From the NCBI GenBank assembly GCA_037442205.1, contig JBBIQS010000025.1:1-64000 (forward strand): a stretch of DNA of 64,000 nt, in the 5' to 3' direction. Each line of letters starts with the position of its first letter. Within the stretch, counting starts at the first letter, position 1. Positions 52,832-61,913 of the stretch are shown piece by piece. Source of the stretch: JBBIQS01 sp037442205. GTDB lineage: Bacteria > Myxococcota > Myxococcia > Myxococcales > UBA5297. Under the pieces are notes generated by a model that saw nothing but the letters and a program-made list of their open reading frames with translations, did no database searches and was not told the DNA's origin. The position numbers and the translations under genes are program-made.

Positions 52832-54319
52832 ATGACCGCACCTGCCGACGCCCTCACCCGACGGGTCGAAAAGCTCTCGGCCATCCTCGACGTCGCCAAG
52901 GCGATGACCGCCGAGCGCGACCTCGACCGGTTGCTGGAGATTATCGTCAAGGCCGCCACCTTCGTCGGCGAGTGCGACCGCACCTCGATCTTCCTGGTCG
53001 ATCGCGAGAAGCAGGAGCTGTGGAGCAAGGTCGCCCAGGGCACCGGGGAGATCCGCATCGGGCTGGGGACCGGCATCGCCGGGCACGTGGCCCAGACCGG
53101 CGAGGTGGTGAACATCCCCGACGCCTACGCCGACAGCCGCTTCAACCGCAGCGTCGACCAGGCCACCGGCTACCGCACCCGCAATATCATCTGCGTGCCG
53201 ATGCGCGGCATCAGCGGTGAGATCACCGGGGTGATGCAGGCCCTCAACCGCCGCGACGGCAGCTTCGGCACCGAGGATGAGGAGCTGCTGCTGGCGCTGG
53301 GCGGACAGGCCGCCTCGTCGATCGAGAACGCGCTGCTCCACGACGAGATCAGCCGGCTGTTCGAGGGCTTCGTCGGGGCCTCGGTGCTGGCCATCGAGTC
53401 CCGGGACCCGACCACCGCCGGCCACTCCAGCCGGGTGGCGGCGCTGACGGTGGGGCTGGCCGAGGCGCTGGAGCACGTGGACGCCGGCGCCTACGCCAAG
53501 ACCCGCTTCAGTCGCGAGGAGATCAACGAGATCCGCTACGCCTCGCTGCTGCACGACTTCGGCAAGGTCGGGGTGCGCGAGCCGGTGCTGGTCAAGGCGG
53601 AGAAGCTCTATCCCTACGAGCTGGAGAACCTCAAGAACCGCTTCGAGCTGGCGCGGGCGCGGCTGGAGACCGAGAGCCTGCGCCGGCAGCTGGCGCTGAT
53701 GGAGAAGCTGGGGGCGCTCTCGTCCAGCGCGCAGCTCGCCGAGGAGAAGGAGCAGCTGGCGGCGGCACTGAAGGAGATCGACGAGGTCTTCGGCTTCGTG
53801 ATGGCCTGCAACCGGCCCACGGTGCTGGCCCAGGGCGGCTTCGAGCGGCTGACCGAGCTGCGGCACAGGAGCTTCCCCGACGGCCGCGGCGGCGCGCTGC
53901 CGCTGCTGACCGAGCACGAGGTGCGAGCGCTGGCCATCCCCAAGGGCAGCCTCTCCGACGACGAGCGCAAGGAGATCGAGAGCCACGTCACCTGGACCTA
54001 CCGGTTCCTCTCGCAGATCCCCTGGACGCGCTCGCTGCGGCGGGTGCCGACCATCGCCTACGCCCACCACGAGAAGCTCGACGGCGGCGGCTACCCGCGC
54101 AAGCTGGGCGCCCCGGCCATCCCGGTGCAGAGCAGAATGATGGCCATCAGCGACATCTACGACGCCCTCACCGCCTCCGACCGCCCCTACAAGAAGGCCC
54201 TGCCCCATGAGCAGGCGCTCGACATCCTCTCGCGCGAGGCCAAGGCCGGGCAGCTCGACCAGGAGCTGTACCGGATCTTCATCGACGCCCGCATCGCGCA
54301 GAAGGCACTGCGGCGCTGA
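52832..54319 (+). CDS. GAF / HD-GYP phosphodiesterase with a large insertion
   Basis: A 495-residue cytoplasmic protein. A GAF sensor domain (about 15-165) leads to an HD-GYP domain. Metal ligands appear intact: His198 (GHSSRV), His241-Asp242 (LLHDFGKVGV), His412-His413 and DGGGYP (417-422). So it may degrade cyclic di-GMP. About 170 residues separate HD from HHE, against roughly 60 in typical members. The extra about 110 residues (near 260-370) include a charged coiled coil. The ATG at 52832 was chosen; the ATG at 52802 is also in frame. Confidence 0.9.
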   Translation: MTAPADALTRRVEKLSAILDVAKAMTAERDLDRLLEIIVKAATFVGECDRTSIFLVDREKQELWSKVAQGTGEIRIGLGTGIAGHVAQTGEVVNIPDAYADSRFNRSVDQATGYRTRNIICVPMRGISGEITGVMQALNRRDGSFGTEDEELLLALGGQAASSIENALLHDEISRLFEGFVGASVLAIESRDPTTAGHSSRVAALTVGLAEALEHVDAGAYAKTRFSREEINEIRYASLLHDFGKVGVREPVLVKAEKLYPYELENLKNRFELARARLETESLRRQLALMEKLGALSSSAQLAEEKEQLAAALKEIDEVFGFVMACNRPTVLAQGGFERLTELRHRSFPDGRGGALPLLTEHEVRALAIPKGSLSDDERKEIESHVTWTYRFLSQIPWTRSLRRVPTIAYAHHEKLDGGGYPRKLGAPAIPVQSRMMAISDIYDALTASDRPYKKALPHEQALDILSREAKAGQLDQELYRIFIDARIAQKALRR

Positions 54320-54590
54320 AGTTTCCCTCCGCCAGCCTCGGTAGCGACTCCAGGAATGGCGGTCGCCGGGAAGGGTCTCGCCACGGCTTCGTGTCGCCCG
54401 GCTGACCCCGAAGGCACCTTTCGCTCCGCTCGTTTCTTGGCCGGCACGGGACGCTCCCGCTGAGTCGGAGAGTCACTCGACCGGCGGAGGAACTCCGCTC
54501 GGCATTCGCTCTCGCCCGAGGACGGCAACGCTCTGACTCGGGCGGCACGACCCCAAGAGCCGCGCGGATCTCAGCCGGCTCGCGACGAGG

Positions 54591-55034
54591 TCAAACCGCG
54601 GTCCGCGTGGATGCGGCAACCTCCTGGCCGCCGTGGACAGTGATGTTGCCCGAGCCGTCGACGCTGACCGAGTAGTGGGTCAGCGCCTGATAGGCCGGCC
54701 CGCGCAACACCTCGCCGTTGGGCCCGAACTGGCTGTTGTGGCATGCGCAAATCACCTTCTGCGCGGTGACGCTGCCCTGGGTCGACATGTCGCAGCCGGA
54801 ATGAGTGCAGATGAGCGACATCGCATAGAGGCCCTGGCTGTCGCGCATGACCACGATCGAGGCGTCGGAGAGCACCTTGACGCTGCCGATGCTCAGCTGG
54901 CTCACGTTGCCGGCAGCTACGTCTCCGCCGGTTCCACCTGCGCCAGTCCCGCCGCCGCAGGCCATCGCCGCCGCCGCGCCAGCAGAGAACGCCAGGAACT
55001 CACGGCGCGTGCAGCCACTCTTCTTGCAGCTCAT
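54591..55034 (-). CDS. Tat-exported Rieske 2Fe-2S protein
   Basis: A 147-residue protein. A Tat-type signal (TRREFLAFSAGAAAA) with a lipobox-like AMAC precedes a Gly-rich linker and a small Rieske domain with both cluster motifs: CTHSGC and CACHNSQF. It should carry electrons in the periplasm. No cytochrome b or oxygenase partner is next to it, so it may serve a distant complex. The ATG at 55034 sits 8 bases after AAGGAGA; the GTG at 55040 is too close. Confidence 0.88.
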   Translation of the reverse strand: MSCKKSGCTRREFLAFSAGAAAAMACGGGTGAGGTGGDVAAGNVSQLSIGSVKVLSDASIVVMRDSQGLYAMSLICTHSGCDMSTQGSVTAQKVICACHNSQFGPNGEVLRGPAYQALTHYSVSVDGSGNITVHGGQEVAASTRTAV

Positions 55035-55793
55035 TGGCACTTCTCCTTGTCACGCCCAGGAACCGACCCGATGCTGGTCAATTGCGCGATCCGACTGAGA
55101 AGATCGGCCGCCTTCTTGATCTCTGCTCCGCCTTGCGAGGACCGGCGCCCTGTTTCCGGGAATCAGCCGGGTTGGACACGCATGTGACCGCAGCGGCTGC
55201 TCTCACCCCCAACTGTGGTGCGAGTGTCTGGGCGCCGGCGCGAGGCGACCGCGGCGTCCGGAGCCGTCGTCCAGTTCGCCGTGCGGAACCTGGAACAGAG
55301 CGGCACAGCTCAGCGCGAGGCAACCAAGAAGCAGGCCTTCGACCAATTCAGTCTCCCGCGACTTGAGAGCGCCCTTTCGCTGCATCGACGGCTTCGTCGA
55401 ATCTGCTGGGTGATTCGCCTGTCTGGTGCCGGCAGCGGTGCATTCCGGAAAACCCGACGCGCCGCCAGGGAAGCCCGCGAGTCGCCGACCACTCCTGCCT
55501 TGGCCGGGCTGAGGCGGCGGGTGAACCAGGCGACGCCCGCAACGCGCAGAAGTCCTTGCGGCGCTGACGCGGTGCATCCTTCCATCTCCGCGTGGCTCAC
55601 GCCCGGGCCCTAACGAGCTCTTCCTGGCTCGACCCCGGCTTGGCATCCGGGGAGCCGCACCGGGGAGGAACCGAGGCGTGATATCGTCACCTTCGGCTGG
55701 ACGCCCTGGGAGACTCCAGGCGGCACTCTGCTATCACGGGAATACCCAATCGGCTGCTGCGCTCAGCGAGCGCGGCGCCGGAGGACAGAAACC
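55035..55793. other. Long intergenic region with one weak ORF
   Basis: This 759-base stretch has no confident gene. Open frames on both strands are Arg/Ser/Ala-rich and not protein-like, except for the 60-codon ORF listed separately. A GGAGGA ribosome site lies just before the next gene. No RNA gene or repeat stands out. Confidence 0.5.
55203..55385 (-). CDS. Possible 60-residue membrane peptide
   Basis: A short ORF starting MQRKGALKSRETELVEGLLL with one hydrophobic stretch (about 15-33) and a His/Arg/Pro-rich tail. There is no clear ribosome site. It may be a small gene or chance. Confidence 0.22.
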   Translation of the reverse strand: MQRKGALKSRETELVEGLLLGCLALSCAALFQVPHGELDDGSGRRGRLAPAPRHSHHSWG

Positions 55794-57470
55794 ATGCATC
55801 GCCTGCTCCTGTGTTGGTCCCTCTTCCTCTTGCCCGCAGTTGCCGCGGGGCAGCTCCCCGGCACTATCGGCTACCAGGGTCGGCTGCTGAAGTCGGACGG
55901 CACCCCCGAGATCGGCTCCAAGTCGATGACCTTCTCGCTCTACGCCGCTGAGAACGGAGGCCCGGCGGTCTGGACCGAGACGCAGACTCTGGGCCTGAGC
56001 GATGGCTACTACGCCACGGCCCTCGGCTCGGTCGTCCCGTTCGGCGGCGGCATCTTCGAGGGCGGCACGCTCTTTCTCGAGGTGGCGGTCGACTCGACGG
56101 CCCTCTCGCCGCGCCAGAAGCTCGCCGCGGTGCCCTACGCCTTCCTGGCCACCAACGTGAAGGGCGGGGTGGTGGACGCCTCGGCGATCATGGTCGGCGG
56201 CAAGGCGGTGATCGACGGCGGCGGCAAGCTCACCGGCGCCGCCGCCTACTCCGCCGGCTCGGGAATCGCCATCAGCGGAAACTCGATCTCGCTCCCCTCG
56301 ACCTGCAACGCGGGCGAGGTGCTGCGCTGGAATGGCAATGGCTGGCAGTGCTCCACCGCGGGGAGCTCGAACTACACCGCTGGCGACGGGCTGGCGCTGA
56401 ACGGGACATCCTTCGCCATCGCCTCCGCCGGCTGCACCAACGGCCAGGTCCTCAAGTGGAGCGGCTCGGCGTGGGGCTGCGCCCAGGACGCCGACACCTT
56501 GTTCTCGGCGGGCAGCGGCCTGGCGCTCTCGGGCTCGAACCAGTTCTCAGTCAATTTCGCAGGCAACGGAACGGCGACCACCGCGTCGCGCTCGGACCAC
56601 AACCACGACGACCTGGTCGCCAGGAACCTTCCGACCACGACTCGTGCCTCGTGCAACGCCATCCTCGGGGCCAGTGAGAGCACCGGGTCGGGCCTGTACT
56701 GGATCGACCCCGACGGCGCCGGAGGAAACCCGGCGTTCATGGTGTATTGCGACATGGTCACCTCGAGTGGCGGCTGGACTCTGGTGACCAACGTCGAGCC
56801 CGCCGACGGCAACGTGGTCTCTTTCACCAACACCCGCTTCTGGACCGGCAACGCCGAGTGGGGCCAGATCGGCAACCACTTCACCAAGGACTACAAGAGC
56901 CCCGCGGCCTATCTCTTGTCGGGGACGAACATCATGATCCAGGTGGCCAACCCTGGCCCGCAAGGGAAGATCATCGGCTGGAAGACCTGGAGCATGTCGG
57001 CCAAGTCCTTCGACACTTTCTTCGACTCGGCGAACAACACCGTCCAGACCATGGCCGTGACTGGGCAGGACGTGGCCAACGTCTACGCCTACGAGCCGCT
57101 GCTCAAGAACGGCAACCAGTTGGTGAGCAACAAGCTCATGAACCCGAACAGCGACCGGGTGCGCCTGGGCACCGATGGGATCACCTCGGGCGGGACGACG
57201 CCTCTGGCGCAGGGCGACGACAACGAGCCAGGCCTGGGCACGCAGATGAACGAGGCGAGCTGCGCCGTGGGCACCAACTGCTACCGCTACTGGGACGTGG
57301 AGCTGTGGGTGAACAGCGCGAGCAACCTCTGGTGCACCAACCCCGGCTCCGCCGACGGCCAGTTCAAATGGATCGGCAGCGACGGCGGCGACGGCCCGAC
57401 TTCTGGCGGCTGCAGCCTGGTCCCCGGCCGCTACAGCCCCTACTGGACCTACCGCATCTACGTGAAGTAG
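55794..57470 (+). CDS. Secreted protein with fibrinogen-like domain
   Basis: A 558-residue secreted protein. The signal peptide ends near residue 19 (VAAGQ). Residues about 20-130 form a domain seen in myxobacterial adhesin-like proteins (GTIGYQGRLLKSDGTP). A Gly/Ser-rich stretch with repeated 'SGLALxG' units (about 150-275) resembles phage tail-fibre shafts. The C-terminus (from about 283) matches the start of a fibrinogen-like domain: SCNAILGASESTGSGLYWID, then MVYCDMVTSSGGWTLV. Probably a surface-binding protein. Ribosome site GGAGGA. Confidence 0.8.
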   Translation: MHRLLLCWSLFLLPAVAAGQLPGTIGYQGRLLKSDGTPEIGSKSMTFSLYAAENGGPAVWTETQTLGLSDGYYATALGSVVPFGGGIFEGGTLFLEVAVDSTALSPRQKLAAVPYAFLATNVKGGVVDASAIMVGGKAVIDGGGKLTGAAAYSAGSGIAISGNSISLPSTCNAGEVLRWNGNGWQCSTAGSSNYTAGDGLALNGTSFAIASAGCTNGQVLKWSGSAWGCAQDADTLFSAGSGLALSGSNQFSVNFAGNGTATTASRSDHNHDDLVARNLPTTTRASCNAILGASESTGSGLYWIDPDGAGGNPAFMVYCDMVTSSGGWTLVTNVEPADGNVVSFTNTRFWTGNAEWGQIGNHFTKDYKSPAAYLLSGTNIMIQVANPGPQGKIIGWKTWSMSAKSFDTFFDSANNTVQTMAVTGQDVANVYAYEPLLKNGNQLVSNKLMNPNSDRVRLGTDGITSGGTTPLAQGDDNEPGLGTQMNEASCAVGTNCYRYWDVELWVNSASNLWCTNPGSADGQFKWIGSDGGDGPTSGGCSLVPGRYSPYWTYRIYVK

Positions 57471-57602
57471 CGAGCCCGGCAGCTTGGATGGCTCTTATGC
57501 CGGCGGCACCTGGCGGCGGCTCGACATGCGCCGCCTATGCCGCCTCCACACCCGTCGGAACGGTTGCGCCCGAGTTCGGTCGTGAGGCCGGAATTCAACG
57601 AC

Positions 57603-58628
57603 CTAGGTGGCTTCCGACGGCCGGGTGAACCAGGCATCGGCCGCGCGCGCCCTGGAATAGAACTTCGCCGGCAGAGGCAGGGTGAGCTTCATCAGCCCGG
57701 GATCGCCCTGCGGGCGCAGCCGGATCTGCTGGGCTTCCTCCGGCCAGTCGAAGCGATCGTGGTGGAGGCTGTCCTCGAGGATCGCGATCCGGGCCACGTC
57801 AGAGGGCGCGGCGGCCAGCTCGTCGCGAATCCTGGCACTTTGACAGAGCGGGATCAGGCGCCGCATCGCGTCGGTGTCGACGGGGATATCCGCGATATCG
57901 GGCGGTCGAGCATCTCCCGGGAGTGCACCTGCCGAGGTCTGAGGATTGTTGCCATGCGCCCAGGCTCCGGGCAGCGCCTCTTCCCCTGACGCACGATAGG
58001 GATCGACCGGCCGGCCGTGGATCCAGACCATGAAGTGCACGTGCGGCGGGACGAAGGGAAAGAACTGGGTCAGGTCGAAACCCGAGACGCCCGAGAGCGC
58101 CAGCGGCTGTCCGCGCCCGACCTTCTCCCCTACCGGAACCAGCAGGCTCGTGAGGTGGGTGTACTGGGTCACCACCCCATTGCCATGATCGACGCAGGCG
58201 GTGAGTCCTCCGCGCAGCCAGTTGTCCCGGGTGGCCACGACCACTCCCGGGGCCGCCGCCACCAGCGGAGTCCCCGGCGGACAGACGAAATCGGTTCCAT
58301 CGTGCTCGTCGTAGCTGAGCCGCCCGCCGCGGAAATCGCGTGCCTTGCGGCGCGTCACCGCCGCTCGAAAGAAGCGCCCGCCGCCGCTGCGATCGAAGAA
58401 GTTGAAGATCGGCGCCACCTGGTCCTCGGGGACCAGCCCGGCGTAGGCCGGCAGCGACAGATCGGGGCGCAGCAGGCCGGCCGAGCCGAGATCGAAGACG
58501 AAGCGATCCCGCCGCGGCAGGTGGCGCAGCACGGTCGAGAAGTCGCGCAGCACCTGCTCCTTGCTGCGCATGCCGAAGCGCGCCGGCCACGCGGGAAGCG
58601 GCGGCCGCTCGGGAAGTCTCTTGTACAT
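57603..58628 (-). CDS. M23 family metallopeptidase without signal peptide
   Basis: A 341-residue protein with a LytM/M23 core in its middle: the zinc motif HDGTD, HGNGVVTQYTHL and HVHF. The flanking regions (about 1-100 and 225-341) are unassigned. M23 enzymes cut peptidoglycan cross-bridges, but no signal peptide is visible, so the location or route is unclear. The ATG at 58628 has AGGGGG upstream. Confidence 0.85.
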   Translation of the reverse strand: MYKRLPERPPLPAWPARFGMRSKEQVLRDFSTVLRHLPRRDRFVFDLGSAGLLRPDLSLPAYAGLVPEDQVAPIFNFFDRSGGGRFFRAAVTRRKARDFRGGRLSYDEHDGTDFVCPPGTPLVAAAPGVVVATRDNWLRGGLTACVDHGNGVVTQYTHLTSLLVPVGEKVGRGQPLALSGVSGFDLTQFFPFVPPHVHFMVWIHGRPVDPYRASGEEALPGAWAHGNNPQTSAGALPGDARPPDIADIPVDTDAMRRLIPLCQSARIRDELAAAPSDVARIAILEDSLHHDRFDWPEEAQQIRLRPQGDPGLMKLTLPLPAKFYSRARAADAWFTRPSEAT

Positions 58629-58754
58629 GGCGTTCCCCCTTGTTCGCCGGCTATCTTCGCACGGCCGCACGCCCCCATCGACGGCTTCGCCCGAGCGCCG
58701 CCCTTCCCTTCGTCATGCGGCTGGCAAACGTACTCGAGGGCCGCGGCGCGGCGG

Positions 58755-59312
58755 TCAGTTGCTGTTCAAGTCCGCCGGATTGGTCTTGGTGTTGATGTCG
58801 AGGCTGACATCCAGGTAGTCGATCTGGGTCGAGCTTCCGCCCGGCCGCCGCCGGGCGAGGTGCCCCTGGAATGAGCCGGTCAGCAGCCCGGAGGAGAAGG
58901 GGCTGTTGACGTTGAACAGGCAGGTAGCCTTGGCGATGTCGGGATTGCCGGCCGAGGTGTCGCCAGCCAGGTAGGAGGCCCAGGTCGGGTTGTTGTCTCT
59001 GACGCTCGTCCACACCTGCGGAATGCCGTGCGTATCCTGCACCTCGCAGCGGTGGGTGCCCTGGTTGATGATGTCGCCGCTGAGAGTGAAGTCGATCAGC
59101 CCGCCGCTTTCCTCAGGCTTCATCGAGAAGGTGATGCTCTGCGTCGACGCGTAGGGGATGCACTGCTCCTTCACGTTGACGATGCTCCCGTCGGGAAGCT
59201 TGAAGACGATGTTGCTGATGTGGCCGGCGCAGGGATCTTCGGCCGCGCCGCCGCACCCCTGCCATCCGCCGAGCAACACCGACACCGCCAGACACCCCAC
59301 GAGCCGCTTCAT
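58755..59312 (-). CDS. Lipoprotein of unknown function
   Basis: A 185-residue lipoprotein. The signal peptide ends in GWQGC; the mature protein is strand-rich with a few Cys (SNIVFKLPDGSIVNVKEQC). No family is recognised. AAGGAGG precedes the ATG. Confidence 0.72.
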   Translation of the reverse strand: MKRLVGCLAVSVLLGGWQGCGGAAEDPCAGHISNIVFKLPDGSIVNVKEQCIPYASTQSITFSMKPEESGGLIDFTLSGDIINQGTHRCEVQDTHGIPQVWTSVRDNNPTWASYLAGDTSAGNPDIAKATCLFNVNSPFSSGLLTGSFQGHLARRRPGGSSTQIDYLDVSLDINTKTNPADLNSN

Positions 59313-59424
59313 GTCCCCGCCTCCTTGGCTTGATCCCGAGAGCGCCAGACGCGCTCCGGGGCTCGAACGCTAGCACGGCTAGAGCGGGCGTCCATCCCAC
59401 CGCCCACTCGCCAGAAATGACCAT

Positions 59425-59439
59425 ACATGACATGACATG
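59425..59439 (+). repeat. Triple ACATG direct repeat upstream of pomY-like gene
   Basis: ACATG occurs three times head to tail (59425-59439) in an unusually AT-rich stretch 30 bases before the pomY-like start. A weak TTGTTT ... TATGCT pair (59445-59473) overlaps the start codon. This may be a promoter or operator. Confidence 0.35.
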
Positions 59440-59468
59440 GATGGTTGTTTTCGAGCGAACAAGCGCTT

Positions 59469-60911
59469 ATGCTGCGCACACCCCGACAGCCTGGAGGCGC
59501 GGCGCTGGACCACCCGGAAACACTGCTGAAAAGCGCACTTGAGAAGGTCGTCTTCTTCGAGTGCCGGATAGACCAGCTCGGGTCCGACCTGGCGCGGTCG
59601 GAGGAGGAGTGCGCCCGGCTGAAGGCCGACCTGGCGGCCGCGGCCCAGCGCGAGCTCTCGCTCAAGCAGCAGCTGGCCGAGGCCGAGGCGCGCGTCGGCG
59701 ACGCCCAGCGCGAGCGCGCCGAGACCTCGAGCCGCCTGGAGGCCAGCCGCAGCCAGCACGACCAGCTGCTGGGGCGGCTGATCGACGCCGAGCGCATCCG
59801 CCAGGCCGGCCAGCCCGACGAAGGGGTCGACCTCTCCTCGTTCATCGCCGAGCTGCGGGCCGAGGTGATCGCCCTGCGCGCCGAGGCCGCCGGCCGCAAG
59901 GCCCCGTCGGCGAGCGCCCCGATCGCCGTCGCCTCCGCCGAGAAGGCCGCCGAGTCGATGGCCGACAGCGGCCGGCTGGGAGTCAGCCCGGCGGATCGCG
60001 AGGGGCTGGAGAAGGCGGCCCGCTTCCAGACCCGCTCCGAGGAGACGCTGTTCGCGCTGTCGCTGCGCGAGCTGGCCAACCCCGACCCCGACTCCCGCAC
60101 CCGGGCGGCGCAGCGGCTCAAGGCGCTCTCCCCGAAGGCGGCGCTGCCGGCGCTGGCGGCCTCGCTCAACGGCGAGAAGTCGCCCGCGACGGTCTGCGCC
60201 CTGCTCGAGGGGATTGCCGCCGCCCAGGAGAAGTCGGCGCTGCCGCTGGTGCAGGCCCGCCTCACCGATCCCTGCCTCGAGGTGCGGCTGGCGGCGCTGG
60301 AGTCCTGCCACAAGCTCGAGGACGAGCGCTGCCTGGAGCGGGCCCTGGCCGACGAGTCGCCCCGCGTCCGCCGGCGGGCGGCGGTGCTGGCCTCCTCCGA
60401 GCGCTTCTCCCCGGGCGTCCTGGCCAAGGCCGCCGCCGACAAGGATCCCTCGGTGCGCCGGGTGGCCGCGCTCGCGCTGGGAGCGGCGCCGGGAGTGGCG
60501 GCCGAGGCGGCGCTCTTCTCGGCCCTCGACGACGCCGATCCCTCGGTTCGCCGGGCGGCGGCCAAGGGACTGTCGCGCGCGCTGGGCGCGGAGGTGTTCG
60601 CCGTCGCCGACCTGGACAGCGCCCGCCGCCGCCGCGAGATCCGCCGCCTGCAGGCGCTGCCGCCCGCTTCGCGCCCGGTGCCGTCCGAAGTCCCGGCCGC
60701 GGCCCAGACCGCCGCCGACGACGCTCAGCTGGCCGGGCTCAAGAAGGAGATCCTGGCGCGGGTCTACGGCACCCTGCGCGGCCAGAGCCCCGACGAGCTG
60801 GTCCGCGGGCTGGCCTCGTCGGCGGCGGCGCCGCGGGTCCTCGAAACCGCCGAGGCGCTGCAGCGCTCGGGCGCGCTGGTCCGCCGCGGCGCGCGCTACT
60901 TCGTTCCCTAA
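59469..60911 (+). CDS. PomY-like coiled-coil/HEAT-repeat protein
   Basis: A 480-residue protein: a coiled coil (about 15-105, for example ELSLKQQLAEAEARVGDAQR), a linker and HEAT repeats (about 185-380, for example DPSVRRVAALALGAAPGV). In M. xanthus, PomY has this coiled-coil plus HEAT layout and works with PomX and PomZ to place the FtsZ ring. I recall the M. xanthus protein as longer (about 680) with a disordered tail; that tail is short here. The gene is 8 bases upstream of the PomZ-like gene. The start is not certain. Confidence 0.78.
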   Translation: MLRTPRQPGGAALDHPETLLKSALEKVVFFECRIDQLGSDLARSEEECARLKADLAAAAQRELSLKQQLAEAEARVGDAQRERAETSSRLEASRSQHDQLLGRLIDAERIRQAGQPDEGVDLSSFIAELRAEVIALRAEAAGRKAPSASAPIAVASAEKAAESMADSGRLGVSPADREGLEKAARFQTRSEETLFALSLRELANPDPDSRTRAAQRLKALSPKAALPALAASLNGEKSPATVCALLEGIAAAQEKSALPLVQARLTDPCLEVRLAALESCHKLEDERCLERALADESPRVRRRAAVLASSERFSPGVLAKAAADKDPSVRRVAALALGAAPGVAAEAALFSALDDADPSVRRAAAKGLSRALGAEVFAVADLDSARRRREIRRLQALPPASRPVPSEVPAAAQTAADDAQLAGLKKEILARVYGTLRGQSPDELVRGLASSAAAPRVLETAEALQRSGALVRRGARYFVP

Positions 60912-60919
60912 GGGTCCGC

Positions 60920-61864
60920 ATGGAAGCCATCGCCTACAGCCCGAAGCGGGCGGCCCAGATCCTGGAAATCGAGCCGAGGAAGCTCAACGACGCCCTGCGC
61001 CAGGAGAGCTACAGCGCCCTCGACGTGCTGGCACTGCGCCAGAAGCTCAACCTGATGCCGCCCAGGCTGGGACCGCGGCGCCAGCTGTTCCTCAACTTCA
61101 AGGGCGGCACCGGCAAGACCAGCCTCTCCTCCAGCTACGCCTTCCGCATGGCGGAGATGGGCTACCGGGTGCTGCTGATCGACCTCGACAGCCAGGGCCA
61201 CGCCACCAAGTGCCTTGGGCTGGAGGGCGACCACTACGAGAAGACCCTGCTCGACGTGCTGGTCAAGCGCGCTCCGATCTCCCAGGTCATCGTCAACTCG
61301 GGGATGCCGCAGCTGGACCTGGTCCCCTCGAACCTGGCGATGAGCACCGTCGACCTGTCGCTGATGCCGATGGCCGGGCGCGAGTTCAAGCTCAAGAACG
61401 CGCTCAAGGAGATCGAGAACCAGTACGACGTCACCGTCCTCGACGCCCCGCCCTCGTTCGGCCTGCTCAACCTGAACGCGCTGATGGCCAGCGAGGACCT
61501 GATCGTCCCGGTGCTGGCCGACTTCCTCTCCTTCCACGGCCTCAAGCTGCTCTTCGAGACGGTGCAGAGCCTGGAGGAGGACCTGCAGCACCACCTGCAC
61601 TCGATCTTCATCGTGATCAACGCCTTCAACGCCACCTTCAAGCTGGCCAAGGAGGCGCAAGGGGCGCTGCAGGAGCACTACGGCGACTACTTGTGCAAGT
61701 CGGTGGTGCGCCAGTGCACCAAGTTCGCCCAGGCCTCCAGCGAGGGCCGGCCGATCTTCGCCGCCGACCCCGACTCCAAGGGCGCCCAGGACATCCAGGG
61801 CTTCATCGACGAGGTGATGGCCAAGCTCCTCGGGAACACGCCGTCGCGCACGGGCAAGCGCTAG
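60920..61864 (+). CDS. pomZ: PomZ-like ParA/MinD ATPase
   Basis: A 314-residue ATPase with the deviant Walker A KGGTGKT (61-67). Residues I recall as critical in M. xanthus PomZ sit at the same numbers: Gly62, Lys66, Asp90 and Lys268 (DNA binding). The N-terminal 50 residues include a MerR/helix-like region. PomZ binds the nucleoid and, with PomX and PomY, moves to midcell and positions the Z-ring. It is flanked by PomY- and PomX-like genes, which makes the assignment strong. Confidence 0.9.
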   Translation: MEAIAYSPKRAAQILEIEPRKLNDALRQESYSALDVLALRQKLNLMPPRLGPRRQLFLNFKGGTGKTSLSSSYAFRMAEMGYRVLLIDLDSQGHATKCLGLEGDHYEKTLLDVLVKRAPISQVIVNSGMPQLDLVPSNLAMSTVDLSLMPMAGREFKLKNALKEIENQYDVTVLDAPPSFGLLNLNALMASEDLIVPVLADFLSFHGLKLLFETVQSLEEDLQHHLHSIFIVINAFNATFKLAKEAQGALQEHYGDYLCKSVVRQCTKFAQASSEGRPIFAADPDSKGAQDIQGFIDEVMAKLLGNTPSRTGKR

Positions 61865-61913
61865 CTCTTTTGATTGGAATCGCCGGCCCGCCGCGGCCGA
61901 GGCAGAGGAAACG

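Noticed and set aside
55215..55613. 132-codon plus-strand frame in the long intergenic region.
   Set aside because: Arg/Ala/Ser-rich composition without hydrophobic pattern, no ribosome site and no motif.
59445..59473. Promoter TTGTTT-N17-TATGCT for the pomY-like gene.
   Set aside because: It would start transcription after the only plausible start codon; probably a chance match, so I flag only the ACATG repeats.
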